Shown: positions 1 through 9,929 of the stretch, piece by piece
Numbering within the stretch: the first letter of the stretch is position 1
Layout of the letters: every line of letters begins with the position of its first letter
DNA from: Staphylococcus simiae
Lineage (GTDB): Bacteria; Bacillota; Bacilli; Staphylococcales; Staphylococcaceae
Assembly: GCF_017357005.1 (NCBI RefSeq)
Contig: NZ_CP071589.1
Coordinates: forward strand, 2,480,001-2,544,000
DNA: 64,000 nt
Direction: 5' to 3'
The notes under the pieces: generated by a model
What the model saw: only the letters and a program-made list of their open reading frames with translations
Database searches by the model: none
What the model was told of the DNA's origin: nothing
Translations under genes and position numbers: made by a program

Positions 1-438
1 TTATTTCCTTATTTAGCTTTTGAAAATTCTAAAGAAGCCATTGCATATTACGAAGAGGTATTTGGAGCAACTAACATTAATCGCTTAGATGTTGGCGAAG
101 AGCAAGCAGCGCATTTTGGTATGTCTAAAGAACAAGCACAAGAAGCAACGATGCATGCTGAATTCGAAATCCTTGGCATTAAAGTACTATGTTCTGATTC
201 ATTTGGCAGAGCGGACAAAATAAATAATGGTATCTCCTTATTAGTCGACTATGACGTGAATAATCAAGAAGATGCAGATGCAGTTGAAGCATTCTACAAT
301 CAAATTAAAGATCATGATTCAATTGAGGTTGAAATGCCATTAGCTGACCAATTCTGGGGTGGTAAAATGGGTGCTTTCACTGATAAATATGGTGTTCGTT
401 GGATGCTACACGGTCAAGATTACACACAAATGCAATAA
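1..438 (+). CDS. VOC/PhnB-like protein, 5' end outside window
   Basis: The reading frame is open from the first base of the window to the stop at 436-438, so the true start lies upstream; the ATG at 121 is internal. The 145 visible residues read as the second half of a vicinal-oxygen-chelate fold protein of the PhnB/3-demethylubiquinone-methyltransferase-like group. They show the typical 'SKEAIAYYEEVFGA' helix near the window edge, a central strand region, and a C-terminal 'WGGKMGAFTDKYGVRWML' segment, which is characteristic of this family. Proteins of this group in Firmicutes are cytosolic, about 140-150 residues long, and mostly lack an assigned reaction, so no substrate is proposed. A glyoxalase-type enzyme is the alternative reading. 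Confidence 0.75.
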   Translation, partial: LFPYLAFENSKEAIAYYEEVFGATNINRLDVGEEQAAHFGMSKEQAQEATMHAEFEILGIKVLCSDSFGRADKINNGISLLVDYDVNNQEDADAVEAFYNQIKDHDSIEVEMPLADQFWGGKMGAFTDKYGVRWMLHGQDYTQMQ

Positions 439-536
439 TATTAGACAATCCAATGTTAAAGTTCGAATAGCAATCATGATGATGTGTTCAAACTGAAACA
501 TTGGATTTTAAATTTTCAAACTAACACTTTAACCTA

Positions 537-578
537 TTAAAAAACAGCCCATTAACCTGAATAGATTAACGAACTGTT
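537..578 (-). terminator. Rho-independent terminator of panBCD
   Basis: Read on the minus strand, a 13-bp stem (counting G-U wobbles) at 543-578 is followed by a run of six T. It starts 17 bases past the panD stop, so it closes the panBCD transcript. Confidence 0.75.
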
Positions 579-595
579 GAATAGATGAATTATAT

Positions 596-978
596 TTATA
601 GGACTATAGTATTTTCTTTTTCGTGAATCATATCAATAATGACATTGTCTTCATTCATCACGGCAACTTTTGGTGCATGATGTTTAATTTCTTCTTCATT
701 AAGCTCTGCATATGTCATAATAATGACAATATCTCCAACTTCCACTAATCTTGAGGCTGCACCGTTCAAACAAATTTTACCACTACCTTTTTCTCCAGCA
801 ATAACATACGTTTCAAAACGTGCACCATTATTATTATTTACAATAGCTACTTTTTCATTGGGCAGGATATCTACAGCTTCTAAGATATCACTATCAATTG
901 TAATACTGCCTACATAATTTAAATTTGATTCCGTCACTCGTGCTCTATGAATCTTAGCATTCATCATTGTTCTATTCA

Positions 979-979
<1 letters not shown>
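596..979 (-). CDS. panD: Aspartate 1-decarboxylase
   Basis: PanD decarboxylates L-aspartate to beta-alanine, the amine half of pantothenate. The 127-residue length is standard. The self-processing site is visible as Gly24-Ser25 in 'NYVGSITID'; Ser25 becomes the pyruvoyl cofactor after cleavage. Other conserved blocks are the '[10 protein letters not shown]' strand and '[18 protein letters not shown]'. The start is a GTG at 977-979 that overlaps the panC stop by one base (TAGTG), so the two genes are translationally coupled. It is the last gene of panB-panC-panD on the minus strand and is followed by a terminator. Sequence, length and order match the staphylococcal operon as I know it. Confidence 0.97.
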
Positions 980-2644
<1,665 letters not shown>

Positions 2645-2716
2645 TGTTATTCATCCTCTTTTTACAGTATTATTAGAAACAGTATAATTAAACTTTAACT
2701 GAAAGGAAAGAATAAT

Positions 2717-3586
2717 ATGTCATCTATCGCAATTATCGGAGACGGTGCTATTGGTACAACACTTGCTTATGAACTTAAAAACGTCTTACCTCATACACAA
2801 CTTATTGGCCGTACAGCAAAAACTTTAACTTATTATTCAAGTCCTAAGAGTAACCCTGCGTCTATTGTTGTTAGCGCATATCATCAAGTGACTATTAAAT
2901 TTGATTACATCATTATCGCGGTTAAAACACATCAACTTAATCAAGTTATTAAACAGCTATCTCAAATCACTCACGATGATACAATCATCATTTTAGCTCA
3001 AAATGGTGCTGGTCAATTAGCACACATACCTTATAGTAATACATTTCAAGCCGTTGTTTATATTAGTGGTCAAAAAAAAGACGATATAGTAACACATTTT
3101 CGTGACTATCAACTACAGTTACAATATTGTGCTGAAACTCGCCAATTACAACAATTAATGAAACAAAGTAACATTGATATTACATTAGTACCTCAAATTA
3201 ATGATGCAATTTGGTATAAATTATTAGTTAATTTAGGTATCAATTCAATCACAGCTGTAGGTAGACAAACTGTCAGCATATTACATACACCAGAAATAGC
3301 TACAGTGTGTCGTCAATTGTTGGTAGAAGGTTGCCATGTTGCAGAAGCAGAGGGAATCGTTTTAAGTGATACTATCATAGATGACATTTTAACTATATAT
3401 CAAGGTTATCCTGATGAAATGGGTACAAGTATGTATTACGATATAGTGAATAACCAGCCTCTTGAAGTCGAAGCAATTCAAGGATATATTCATCAACTTG
3501 CTCGCCAACATCAACTCAGTACACCTTACTTAGATAGTGTTTATAGTTTCTTACATGCTTATCAGCAGCAGTTTGGTGATGTGTAG
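2717..3586 (+). CDS. Ketopantoate reductase family protein (PanE-like)
   Basis: The 289-residue protein has the PanE/ApbA layout. It starts with a Rossmann NADP motif 'IGDGAIGTTLAYEL' at the N-terminus, continues with 'DYIIIAVKTHQL' near residue 70, and then has an all-helical C-terminal domain containing 'WYKLLVNLGINSITA'. The family reduces ketopantoate to pantoate with NADPH, which is the missing step between PanB and PanC, and the gene is divergent from panB with only 72 bases between starts. The ribosome binding site is AAAGGAAAG before ATG 2717. Function as the pathway reductase is inferred from neighbourhood; another 2-hydroxyacid substrate is possible, so no symbol is given. Confidence 0.85.
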   Translation: MSSIAIIGDGAIGTTLAYELKNVLPHTQLIGRTAKTLTYYSSPKSNPASIVVSAYHQVTIKFDYIIIAVKTHQLNQVIKQLSQITHDDTIIILAQNGAGQLAHIPYSNTFQAVVYISGQKKDDIVTHFRDYQLQLQYCAETRQLQQLMKQSNIDITLVPQINDAIWYKLLVNLGINSITAVGRQTVSILHTPEIATVCRQLLVEGCHVAEAEGIVLSDTIIDDILTIYQGYPDEMGTSMYYDIVNNQPLEVEAIQGYIHQLARQHQLSTPYLDSVYSFLHAYQQQFGDV

Positions 3587-3637
3587 TAGTAATTATGTAG
3601 TTATTTTTAATTAATAAAATTATTTTTAAATAAAATA

Positions 3638-3666
3638 TTTAATCAACAGAATGACAGGTGTATAAT
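3638..3666 (+). promoter_or_regulatory. Promoter of type I toxin mRNA
   Basis: A perfect TATAAT lies at 3661-3666, with only a weak -35 (TTTAAT, 3638-3643) 17 bases upstream. Transcription would begin near 3672, exactly at the AGTCGCCTAT arm that pairs with the 3' end of the toxin message. Confidence 0.5.
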
Positions 3667-3723
3667 ATAAAAGTCGCCTATCTCTCAGGCGTCAATATAG
3701 GCGCAGAGAGGAGGTGCTAACCT

Positions 3724-3819
3724 ATGCTAGAAACCCTTGTCAACACCGCTACCACAGTTATCAGTGGTTGTATTATTGCACTATTTACGCATTGGCTACG
3801 TAATCGCAATGATAAATAG
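3724..3819 (+). CDS. Fst/PepA1-like type I toxin peptide, 31 aa
   Basis: A 31-residue peptide has one hydrophobic helix (TTVISGCIIALFTHWL) and a charged tail (RNRNDK). This is the signature of the Fst/Ldr membrane toxins such as Enterococcus Fst and S. aureus PepA1. The ribosome binding site GAGGAGGTG precedes ATG 3724 and lies in a structured leader. Bases 3672-3681 are complementary to 3697-3703 (7 bp) and, alternatively, to 3816-3825 over the stop codon (10 bp perfect). This 5'-3' clamp is typical of type I toxin mRNAs that are born translation-inactive. Together with the downstream convergent antisense RNA this forms a complete toxin-antitoxin unit between panE and budA. Toxicity is inferred from family. 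Confidence 0.85.
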   Translation: MLETLVNTATTVISGCIIALFTHWLRNRNDK

Positions 3820-3836
3820 GCGACTATAGTCACACC

Positions 3837-3873
3837 AAAAAGTCCCCTCACTACCGCAAATAGTGAGGGGACT
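3837..3873. terminator. Shared hairpin terminator of the toxin-antitoxin unit
   Basis: A perfect 13-bp stem (3841-3853 with 3861-3873) has a 7-base loop. The T-run is on the minus-strand side, so it stops the antisense RNA best; the toxin mRNA probably also ends here. Confidence 0.75.
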
Positions 3874-3899
3874 AGGTGCATATATGCTAGATCCTTGTT
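3837..3899 (-). ncRNA. Convergent antisense RNA antitoxin (par RNAII-like)
   Basis: On the minus strand a promoter with -35 TTGCAT (3930-3935), an 18-base spacer and -10 TATAAT (3906-3911) should start an RNA near 3899. It would end about 63 bases later at the perfect 13-bp hairpin 3841-3873 followed by a run of T. The RNA carries the complement of a direct repeat (3874-3898) that also occurs at the toxin translation start (3712-3740), sharing AGGTGC, TATGCTAGA and CCTTGT. It can therefore pair with the toxin message in trans over the ribosome binding site and start codon, as RNAII of the enterococcal par locus does. The RNA itself is predicted from signals only. Confidence 0.7.
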
Positions 3900-4019
3900 A
3901 GTTAAATTATAACATTATAGTGTATAGGAATGCAAAACCTAAAAGTAATCCTTAAAATCGTTAGCTTGTTGAGCATTTTATTTATATAGATCAAGTAACA
4001 AAAATTTTAAAGGTACTAA

Positions 4020-4724
4020 TTATTCAGCTTCTCTAATATCATCTGCTATATTTTTATAATCAATATCTGACTTAATAAACGTCTCGTTATTTACTGGGAA
4101 ATGCTGTTCAAATGTTTCAAAGTTTTGAATTTCTATAGTGGCATTTTCTACCTCAAAATCTAGAACATGACCACCATATTGTCGTTCATCGTCTGCAAAA
4201 TGCAAATGAAATCCTGCTGAACCTATACCATGAAATAATTCTGGTGTGAAAAATCCTACTACAGCACCTTCGATATGGTGTCTAGTTTCTTCAGGTTGTC
4301 TACGTGCCGAATCGATTAAACGTGTATAAGGAGGTTGTTGTGCTGGCATCATTCTGACATGCATATATTTAAATGTTCCAGCTATTTTTACCGCAGAAAA
4401 TAAATTTTCACTTAACATTTGTGATTTGATGTCATTAAATACTTGCTCTTGAGTTTGATTCTGCACATCAAATTGCTTGTCAGCTCTAAAGTTCGTAATC
4501 GTTGCATAAGGTGTCTTTTCATCACCAGTAAGTTCTACAAACTCTTTATATTCATTTGCATGATAAGCTTTGCCATCTAGAAAAATAACTTCCCCATTTG
4601 AACCAGTTAAAGTTGCAATACCCAAATTACCATGTTCTAATAATTCATTAATTGTCGCAGTTCCTTCTAATAATCCAGCCATTAAAGTACCTAATGTGCC
4701 ATGTTGATATAAGACATTTGTCAT
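4020..4724 (-). CDS. budA: Alpha-acetolactate decarboxylase
   Basis: The enzyme converts 2-acetolactate to acetoin, a neutral overflow product that spares the cell acidification and drains pyruvate. The 234-residue length is typical when the ATG at 4724 (MTNVLYQHGTLGTLM) is used; the frame continues to 4742 but adds six residues not expected in the family. The zinc site is visible as histidines in 'HLHFADDERQYGGHVLDF' near residues 190-205, and the active-site block is 'FTPELFHGIGSAGFH'. It lies downstream of ldh on the same strand, with a terminator between them, so it may have its own promoter or depend on read-through. Confidence 0.95.
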   Translation of the reverse strand: MTNVLYQHGTLGTLMAGLLEGTATINELLEHGNLGIATLTGSNGEVIFLDGKAYHANEYKEFVELTGDEKTPYATITNFRADKQFDVQNQTQEQVFNDIKSQMLSENLFSAVKIAGTFKYMHVRMMPAQQPPYTRLIDSARRQPEETRHHIEGAVVGFFTPELFHGIGSAGFHLHFADDERQYGGHVLDFEVENATIEIQNFETFEQHFPVNNETFIKSDIDYKNIADDIREAE

Positions 4725-4903
4725 GTCATCATTCACTCCCATATCTATTCATCATTGTTAACTATATTTTCATCTTTAGTTATTATTTGAGTTAGTATCA
4801 TATTTTAACGTGCTATTAAAATATGAATTGTTCAATACTTATTTTACGCTAAAATAGTTATTCCAATCAATGTACAGATACTGAGATACTTTGAATACTA
4901 TAG

Positions 4904-4945
4904 TAAAAGAGACCAATACGCTAAAAATAGCGATATTTGGTCTCT
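4904..4945 (-). terminator. Terminator after ldh
   Basis: Arms 4908-4916 and 4937-4945 (AGAGACCAA with TTGGTCTCT) enclose a second inner stem (CGCTA/TAGCG). On the minus strand it is followed by TTTT. It separates ldh from budA. Confidence 0.75.
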
Positions 4946-4988
4946 GTTTCAATCAGGCAATGCTATCGTTAAATATGACTGTTCATGC

Positions 4989-5948
4989 TTAATCTTCTAG
5001 TAGATATTTAATAGAGTTAAATGTTTCTTCTAACGTTTTAACAGATTGATCAAATAATTGTTGTTCTGTATCACTTAGTGGTGTTTCATAAATCTTAACT
5101 GCACCATTCTCATTGACTAAAGTTGGCACACCTAAGTAAACCCCTTTATGTCCACCATATTGACCATCCAAACGTGTTGATACATTTAAGACATTATTTT
5201 CATTATTTAAAATGGCTTTTGAAATTCGCATTAAAGCTAATGCAATACCATAATACGTAGAACCTTTAGCTTGAATAATGTCGTATGCTGCATCACGTGT
5301 ATTCACATAAATTTCTTCTGCTTTCGCTTCACTACCAGTTTGTTCTTTTAATGCTTCAAACACTGGTATACCGGCAATATTGGCTTGTGACCAGACTGCT
5401 AATTCTGTATCACCATGTTCACCGATAATGCTTGCATTAACACTTGAAGGTGCAACATCAAATTCTTGGCTAATTAAATATTGTAATCGTGCGCTATCCA
5501 ATACTGTACCAGAACCAATCACACGTTCTGATGGTAGTCCTGTATATTCTTTAACAAAACGAGTTAAAATATCTACAGGATTCGCAGCGATTAAGAAATA
5601 ACCATCAAATCCACTATTCATGACACTACTAACAATACTTTTCATGATTTTAGTATTTTTTTCTACCAATTGTAATCTCGTTTCACCTGGCTTTTGAGGT
5701 GCACCAGCAGTAATAACAACTAAATCAGCATCTTTACAATCTTCATATTCCCCTGCTTTAACATCTACAGGTGAAGGACAATGAACTGTACCGTGATTCA
5801 AGTCTTGGACATCTGCTTTCACTTTGTCTTTAGCAATATCAATAATGACAAATTCATCTGCTACACCTTGAGTTACCATTGCAAAAGCATAACTAGATCC
5901 TACAGAGCCATCCCCAATTAATACTACTTTTTTACCAAATGATTTCAT
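4989..5948 (-). CDS. ldh: L-lactate dehydrogenase
   Basis: The enzyme reduces pyruvate to L-lactate with NADH and regenerates NAD during fermentation. The NAD fold starts with '[19 protein letters not shown]'; the mobile loop '[13 protein letters not shown]' carries the catalytic Arg, 'NPVDILTR' the substrate-binding Arg, and '[13 protein letters not shown]' the catalytic His. Starting at ATG 5948 gives 319 residues, the family length, with GGAG eight bases upstream; the longer frame to 5966 lacks support. It resembles S. aureus Ldh2 more than I would expect for other paralogues, but the paralogue number is uncertain. The adjacent budA suggests a joint pyruvate-overflow role. Confidence 0.95.
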   Translation of the reverse strand: MKSFGKKVVLIGDGSVGSSYAFAMVTQGVADEFVIIDIAKDKVKADVQDLNHGTVHCPSPVDVKAGEYEDCKDADLVVITAGAPQKPGETRLQLVEKNTKIMKSIVSSVMNSGFDGYFLIAANPVDILTRFVKEYTGLPSERVIGSGTVLDSARLQYLISQEFDVAPSSVNASIIGEHGDTELAVWSQANIAGIPVFEALKEQTGSEAKAEEIYVNTRDAAYDIIQAKGSTYYGIALALMRISKAILNNENNVLNVSTRLDGQYGGHKGVYLGVPTLVNENGAVKIYETPLSDTEQQLFDQSVKTLEETFNSIKYLLED

Positions 5949-6037
5949 AATTCTATCTCCTAACATTTTAAATTTATGTTATACGTGTATTCACGCATCA
6001 TATCTATTACAAAGTTAAAGGTTAATATTTTTATTTA

Positions 6038-6065
6038 ATTATAATATTATGATAAAAATTTACAA
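6038..6065 (-). promoter_or_regulatory. Candidate ldh promoter
   Basis: On the minus strand TTGTAA (6060-6065), a 16-base spacer and TATAAT (6038-6043) lie about 90 bases before the ldh start. The rest of 5949-6491 is AT-rich. A TTGTGA half-site near 6151 resembles half of a Rex operator, but I see no convincing second half. Confidence 0.4.
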
Positions 6066-6384
6066 TTAAAAAATGCGCAGTGTAATATAGTATTTTCGTG
6101 TTTTTAGTTGTTAACTGTTGATATATCAATAGTTTTTTACTACGCTCTATTTGTGACAATTTTAAGCACTTATATTTAAATAAAATGACTTTGATCATTT
6201 ATTGAGAGGTACTAAAATTACAATATCTAGCTATTTCACTATGTCATTTTCATAAATATCTACCAATAGTTAGAAAATTAGAAAGAAACAGTACTTATTT
6301 CTATAATTTCTGTTATAATCGATTTTATCATTTCAAAAAAGGTTGATTTCTCAACATTAAATTTGGGAGCCATATAAAGTTGTG

Positions 6385-6428
6385 ATTTTTCAGAATTTTT
6401 AGACAAAAGTCATTCCATTTATGATAAT
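6385..6428 (+). promoter_or_regulatory. CodY-like box and promoter of the permease
   Basis: Bases 6385-6399 match the CodY consensus AATTTTCWGAAAATT at 12 of 15 positions. They abut a -35 (TAGACA, 6400-6405) that is 17 bases from a GATAAT -10 (6423-6428). CodY bound here would block RNA polymerase when branched-chain amino acids are plentiful. Confidence 0.5.
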
Positions 6429-6491
6429 ATATAACTTATTAAAAACAACAAATAGGAACTAATGTTACTATAATTTATTGGAGGTAAATCT

Positions 6492-7940
6492 ATGGCTAGT
6501 TTTTTTCATAGAATAGTTAGAAAAGAAGATCCAACTGTTTATCAAAATAAGGATGGACATTTGAAACGTACGTTACGTGTACGTGATTTTCTTGCTTTAG
6601 GTGTTGGAACAATTGTATCTACATCTATCTTTACTTTACCAGGTGTCGTTGCTGCACAGCATGCAGGTCCTGCTGTTGCTTTATCATTTTTACTTGCAGC
6701 CATCGTTGCTGGTTTAGTTGCTTTTACTTATGCTGAAATGGCTTCTGCCATGCCATTTGCCGGCTCTGCATATTCTTGGATTAATGTTTTATTTGGAGAA
6801 TTTTTCGGATGGGTTGCCGGTTGGGCTTTATTAGCAGAATACTTTATCGCTGTAGCCTTTGTTGCTTCCGGTTTTTCAGCCAATTTGCGTGGATTGTTTA
6901 AACCAATAGGTGTTGAATTACCAGCCGCACTATCTAATTCATTTGGTACTAAGGGTGGTGTCATCGATATTGTCGCAGCGATTGTCATCATTTTAACTGC
7001 TTTGCTGCTATCACGTGGTATGACACAAGCTGCACGTATGGAAAATATTTTAGTTGTCCTTAAAGTATTAGCCATTATTTTATTTGTAGTTGTTGGTTTA
7101 ACTGCACTTAACTTTGCAAACTATGTTCCATTCATTCCAGAACATAAGGTGACAGACGCTGGTGACTTTGGTGGTTGGCAAGGTATCTATGCCGGTGTCT
7201 CAATGATTTTCTTAGCTTATATCGGTTTTGACTCAATTGCAGCCAACTCAGCAGAAGCTATCAATCCACAAAAAACAATGCCTAGAGGTATTTTAGGTTC
7301 ATTAATTATTGCTATTGTATTATTCGTTGCAGTGGCACTTGTCTTAGTTGGAATGTTCCATTACTCAGAATATGCTGACAATGCTGAACCTGTTGGTTGG
7401 GCTTTACGTCAAAGTGGACATGGCATCATTGCTGCAATTGTTCAAGCTATCTCAGTTATTGGTATGTTTACAGCACTAATCGGTATGATGTTAGCTGGTT
7501 CACGTTTACTTTACTCATTTGGTCGAGATGGTCTACTACCTTCTTGGTTAGGTAAATTAAATAATAAACATTTACCAAATCGTGCGTTAATCGTGTTAAC
7601 AATTATCGGTGTTGTTATTGGTTCAATGTTCCCATTCGCATTCTTAGCACAATTAATCTCAGCCGGTACACTTGTTGCATTTATGTTTGTATCAATTGCT
7701 ATGTATCGTTTAAGAAAGCGTGAAGGTAAAGACTTGCCTATCCCAGCATTCAAATTACCATTATACCCAGTGTTACCTGCTGTTACCTTTATTCTAGTAT
7801 TGCTTGTATTCTGGGGATTAGGATTTGAAGCTAAATTATATACGTTAATTTGGTTTGTAGTAGGAATTATTCTTTACTTATCTTATGGTTTAAGACATTC
7901 TAAGAAAAATGTCGAAAAAGAATATACACCACCAAAATAA
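6492..7940 (+). CDS. bcaP: APC-family amino acid permease, BcaP-like
   Basis: A 482-residue integral membrane protein with about 12 predicted hydrophobic helices, belonging to the APC superfamily (YfnA/cationic amino acid transporter branch). The first helix carries the conserved 'LGVGTIVSTSIFTLPG' break that binds the substrate amino group, and 'FLAYIGFDSIAANSAEAINPQ' is the TM6 region. In S. aureus the permease at this position next to ldh2 is known as BcaP, which imports branched-chain amino acids and is repressed by CodY; the CodY-like box upstream agrees. The symbol rests on recalled synteny. The ribosome binding site is GGAGG, 7 bases before ATG. Confidence 0.8.
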   Translation: MASFFHRIVRKEDPTVYQNKDGHLKRTLRVRDFLALGVGTIVSTSIFTLPGVVAAQHAGPAVALSFLLAAIVAGLVAFTYAEMASAMPFAGSAYSWINVLFGEFFGWVAGWALLAEYFIAVAFVASGFSANLRGLFKPIGVELPAALSNSFGTKGGVIDIVAAIVIILTALLLSRGMTQAARMENILVVLKVLAIILFVVVGLTALNFANYVPFIPEHKVTDAGDFGGWQGIYAGVSMIFLAYIGFDSIAANSAEAINPQKTMPRGILGSLIIAIVLFVAVALVLVGMFHYSEYADNAEPVGWALRQSGHGIIAAIVQAISVIGMFTALIGMMLAGSRLLYSFGRDGLLPSWLGKLNNKHLPNRALIVLTIIGVVIGSMFPFAFLAQLISAGTLVAFMFVSIAMYRLRKREGKDLPIPAFKLPLYPVLPAVTFILVLLVFWGLGFEAKLYTLIWFVVGIILYLSYGLRHSKKNVEKEYTPPK

Positions 7941-7955
7941 TAATATGATAAACAT

Positions 7956-7999
7956 AAAAAGCATTTCCACACGGTTTTTACAATGTGGAAATGCTTTTT
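7956..7999. terminator. Bidirectional terminator after the permease
   Basis: A long stem (AAAAAGCATTTCCACA paired with TGTGGAAATGCTTTTT) lies just after the permease stop, with T-runs on both strands. Confidence 0.85.
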
Positions 8000-8027
8000 A
8001 TGTTGTCTCTATAATAAATTAGGTTAG

Positions 8028-8190
8028 GAGTGGGACAGAAATAATTATTTCAAAGAAATTATTTCGTAATCCCACCCCGGCAAGACTGACTAGGTTTGTG
8101 AAATGTTGATAAATCACCATTTCACAAACCAGACAGTTACTGCTAAATGCTTAATTTTAAGTGTAAAATGCTTTTTGTCCTAGCCTCAAT
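8028..8190 (+). repeat. Dispersed double-hairpin intergenic repeat, copy A
   Basis: Two consecutive hairpins occur here. The first runs from GTGGGACAGAAATAATT to ATTTCGTAATCCCAC and the second from TTTGTGAAATG to CATTTCACAAA. CAAGACTGACTAG lies between them and GACAGTTACTGC follows. Related copies lie at 12686, 16478 and 29240, and a doubtful one at 51008. The remaining bases of the gap 7941-8382 hold nothing else I can identify. Confidence 0.65.
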
Positions 8191-8382
8191 CGTTTTTTTG
8201 AAAAAAAAGGGAACAATACCCTATCATTTAAGTCACCACAACTATAGAAAGAGAGGGATTGCGCCTATATCTGATTGTATTATAAAAACATTTATTTTTC
8301 AATATTATACAATCTAGCCAATTATTAACATATGCTTAAAATTAATAATTTAATACATTCGGTGTCATTCTTATTTTACTAC

Positions 8383-9720
8383 TTACCACCCTTGACCAGA
8401 AATATCGTATTCTTCTAAGCCTCCATGTTCTAATGCACTAAGGGCATCTTCTAATGTATCTAATGCATAATCTAATTGTTCATATGATATCACTAATGGC
8501 GGTTGGAAACGTAACACATTACCTGCAACAGCAATAATAACAATGCCATGTTCAAAACAATAATTGCAGATTTTTAATGCTGCTTCGTTGTCTCTAGACT
8601 TATTTGCTTTATCTGACACAATATCAATGCCAATGCTTAATCCAACACCTCTGACATCCCCGACGCTACTAAATCGTTTAGTCCATTGATCCATGCGTTG
8701 TCTGACATAATGTCCTTTATCCGTACTTGCTTGTAATAGTTCTTCATCTTCGATCATTTGTAATGTCGCTAATGCCGCTTCACAACTAACTGGATTGGCG
8801 CCTGTAGTAAACAAATGTGCTGGTGCATCTAAACTTTCCATAATTTCTTTGCGACCTACAAGTGCAGACATAGGTAATCCACCTGCTAATGATTTTCCAA
8901 ATGTAATTAAATCTGGCGTGAAATTATAATGTTCAACAGAACTCCACGTTCCTGTTCGTCCTAATCCTTGTTGAATATCATCTACTGCTATTAAAATACC
9001 ATGTTCGTGACATAGTTTTTCTAATGCTTCAAAATATCCTGGCACTGGTTCTAATAAACCACCATCGCCTTGAATTGTTTCGACAACAACACACGCCACT
9101 TCATCTGCAGGTACATACTTAGCAAACATTTCTTTTAAAGGAGCTAAATATTCTTCCACAGTGTTTGGTTGCTGTTGCTCATACATGCCTCGATACTTAT
9201 CTGGAAAAGGGATATGATAGAATCCATTTAATAGTGGTCCATAGTTTTTACGCATATTTAAGCTAATAGATGACATTGATAACGCACCAAAAGTTGAACC
9301 ATGATACGCATTAGTAAAGCTAATGACATAAGGTCTACCAGTATAACCTCTAGCAAATTTGACAATACCATCATTTGCATCTGAACCTGACAATCCAAAT
9401 GTTACACGTTTTTCAAAATCACCTGGTGTAATGTCACAAAGTTTTTTAGCTAATTTAACTAGTGGTTCGTGATACATATATGCTGGTGTATAATGGATAA
9501 ATTTATCTACTTGATCTTTAATAGCTTCACTCACTTGTTTAGGTGCATGTCCAACATTTTGAGAACTTGCACTTGCTAATAAATCAATATACTCTTTGCC
9601 TTCAACATCTACTAATGTTGCACCATAACCATGATCAATCACTAGCGGATAATATTTAATACGACCTGATTTAGCAAAATATTGTTCATCTTCTTCAATT
9701 AAATCATAAGCTTTACTCAT
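8383..9720 (-). CDS. Class III (omega) PLP aminotransferase
   Basis: A 445-residue fold-type I aminotransferase of the class III group (ornithine/GABA/beta-alanine-pyruvate type). The cofactor-binding 'GSDANDGIVKFARG' lies near 112, 'NAYHGSTFGALSMS' near 137, 'VDDIQQGLGRTG' near 246 with Asp247/248 contacting the pyridine ring, and the Schiff-base Lys276 is in 'LITFGKSLAGG'. Such enzymes move amino groups from omega-amino acids to 2-oxo acids; the exact substrate cannot be read from sequence, and the 4-aminobutyrate label often given to such proteins is only a guess. The start has GGGAGG upstream. It stands alone between two terminator regions. Confidence 0.85.
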   Translation of the reverse strand: MSKAYDLIEEDEQYFAKSGRIKYYPLVIDHGYGATLVDVEGKEYIDLLASASSQNVGHAPKQVSEAIKDQVDKFIHYTPAYMYHEPLVKLAKKLCDITPGDFEKRVTFGLSGSDANDGIVKFARGYTGRPYVISFTNAYHGSTFGALSMSSISLNMRKNYGPLLNGFYHIPFPDKYRGMYEQQQPNTVEEYLAPLKEMFAKYVPADEVACVVVETIQGDGGLLEPVPGYFEALEKLCHEHGILIAVDDIQQGLGRTGTWSSVEHYNFTPDLITFGKSLAGGLPMSALVGRKEIMESLDAPAHLFTTGANPVSCEAALATLQMIEDEELLQASTDKGHYVRQRMDQWTKRFSSVGDVRGVGLSIGIDIVSDKANKSRDNEAALKICNYCFEHGIVIIAVAGNVLRFQPPLVISYEQLDYALDTLEDALSALEHGGLEEYDISGQGW

Positions 9721-9879
9721 ATTACTTCATCCTCCCATTGCCTTGTTTATTAAAAAACTAGTTTTAATTCCCCATATTTTTCAATTAATGATAGTATTCA
9801 ATATACTAATAAAATTCTGATTTGTAAATATATTCTGACAATTATAACTTATAGAATAATACTACACTCTTACTTTCAC

Positions 9880-9918
9880 AAAAAAATCTGGACTTATGTG
9901 TTGTAGCACCAGTCCAGA
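9880..9918 (-). terminator. Terminator of the metQ-like gene
   Basis: On the minus strand TCTGGACT (9911-9918) pairs perfectly with AGTCCAGA (9887-9894) and is followed by seven T. Confidence 0.85.
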
Positions 9919-9929
9919 TAACATTAACT

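Noticed and set aside
6145..6175. Rex operator upstream of ldh
   Set aside because: Only one TTGTGA half-site; the second half does not form the required palindrome.
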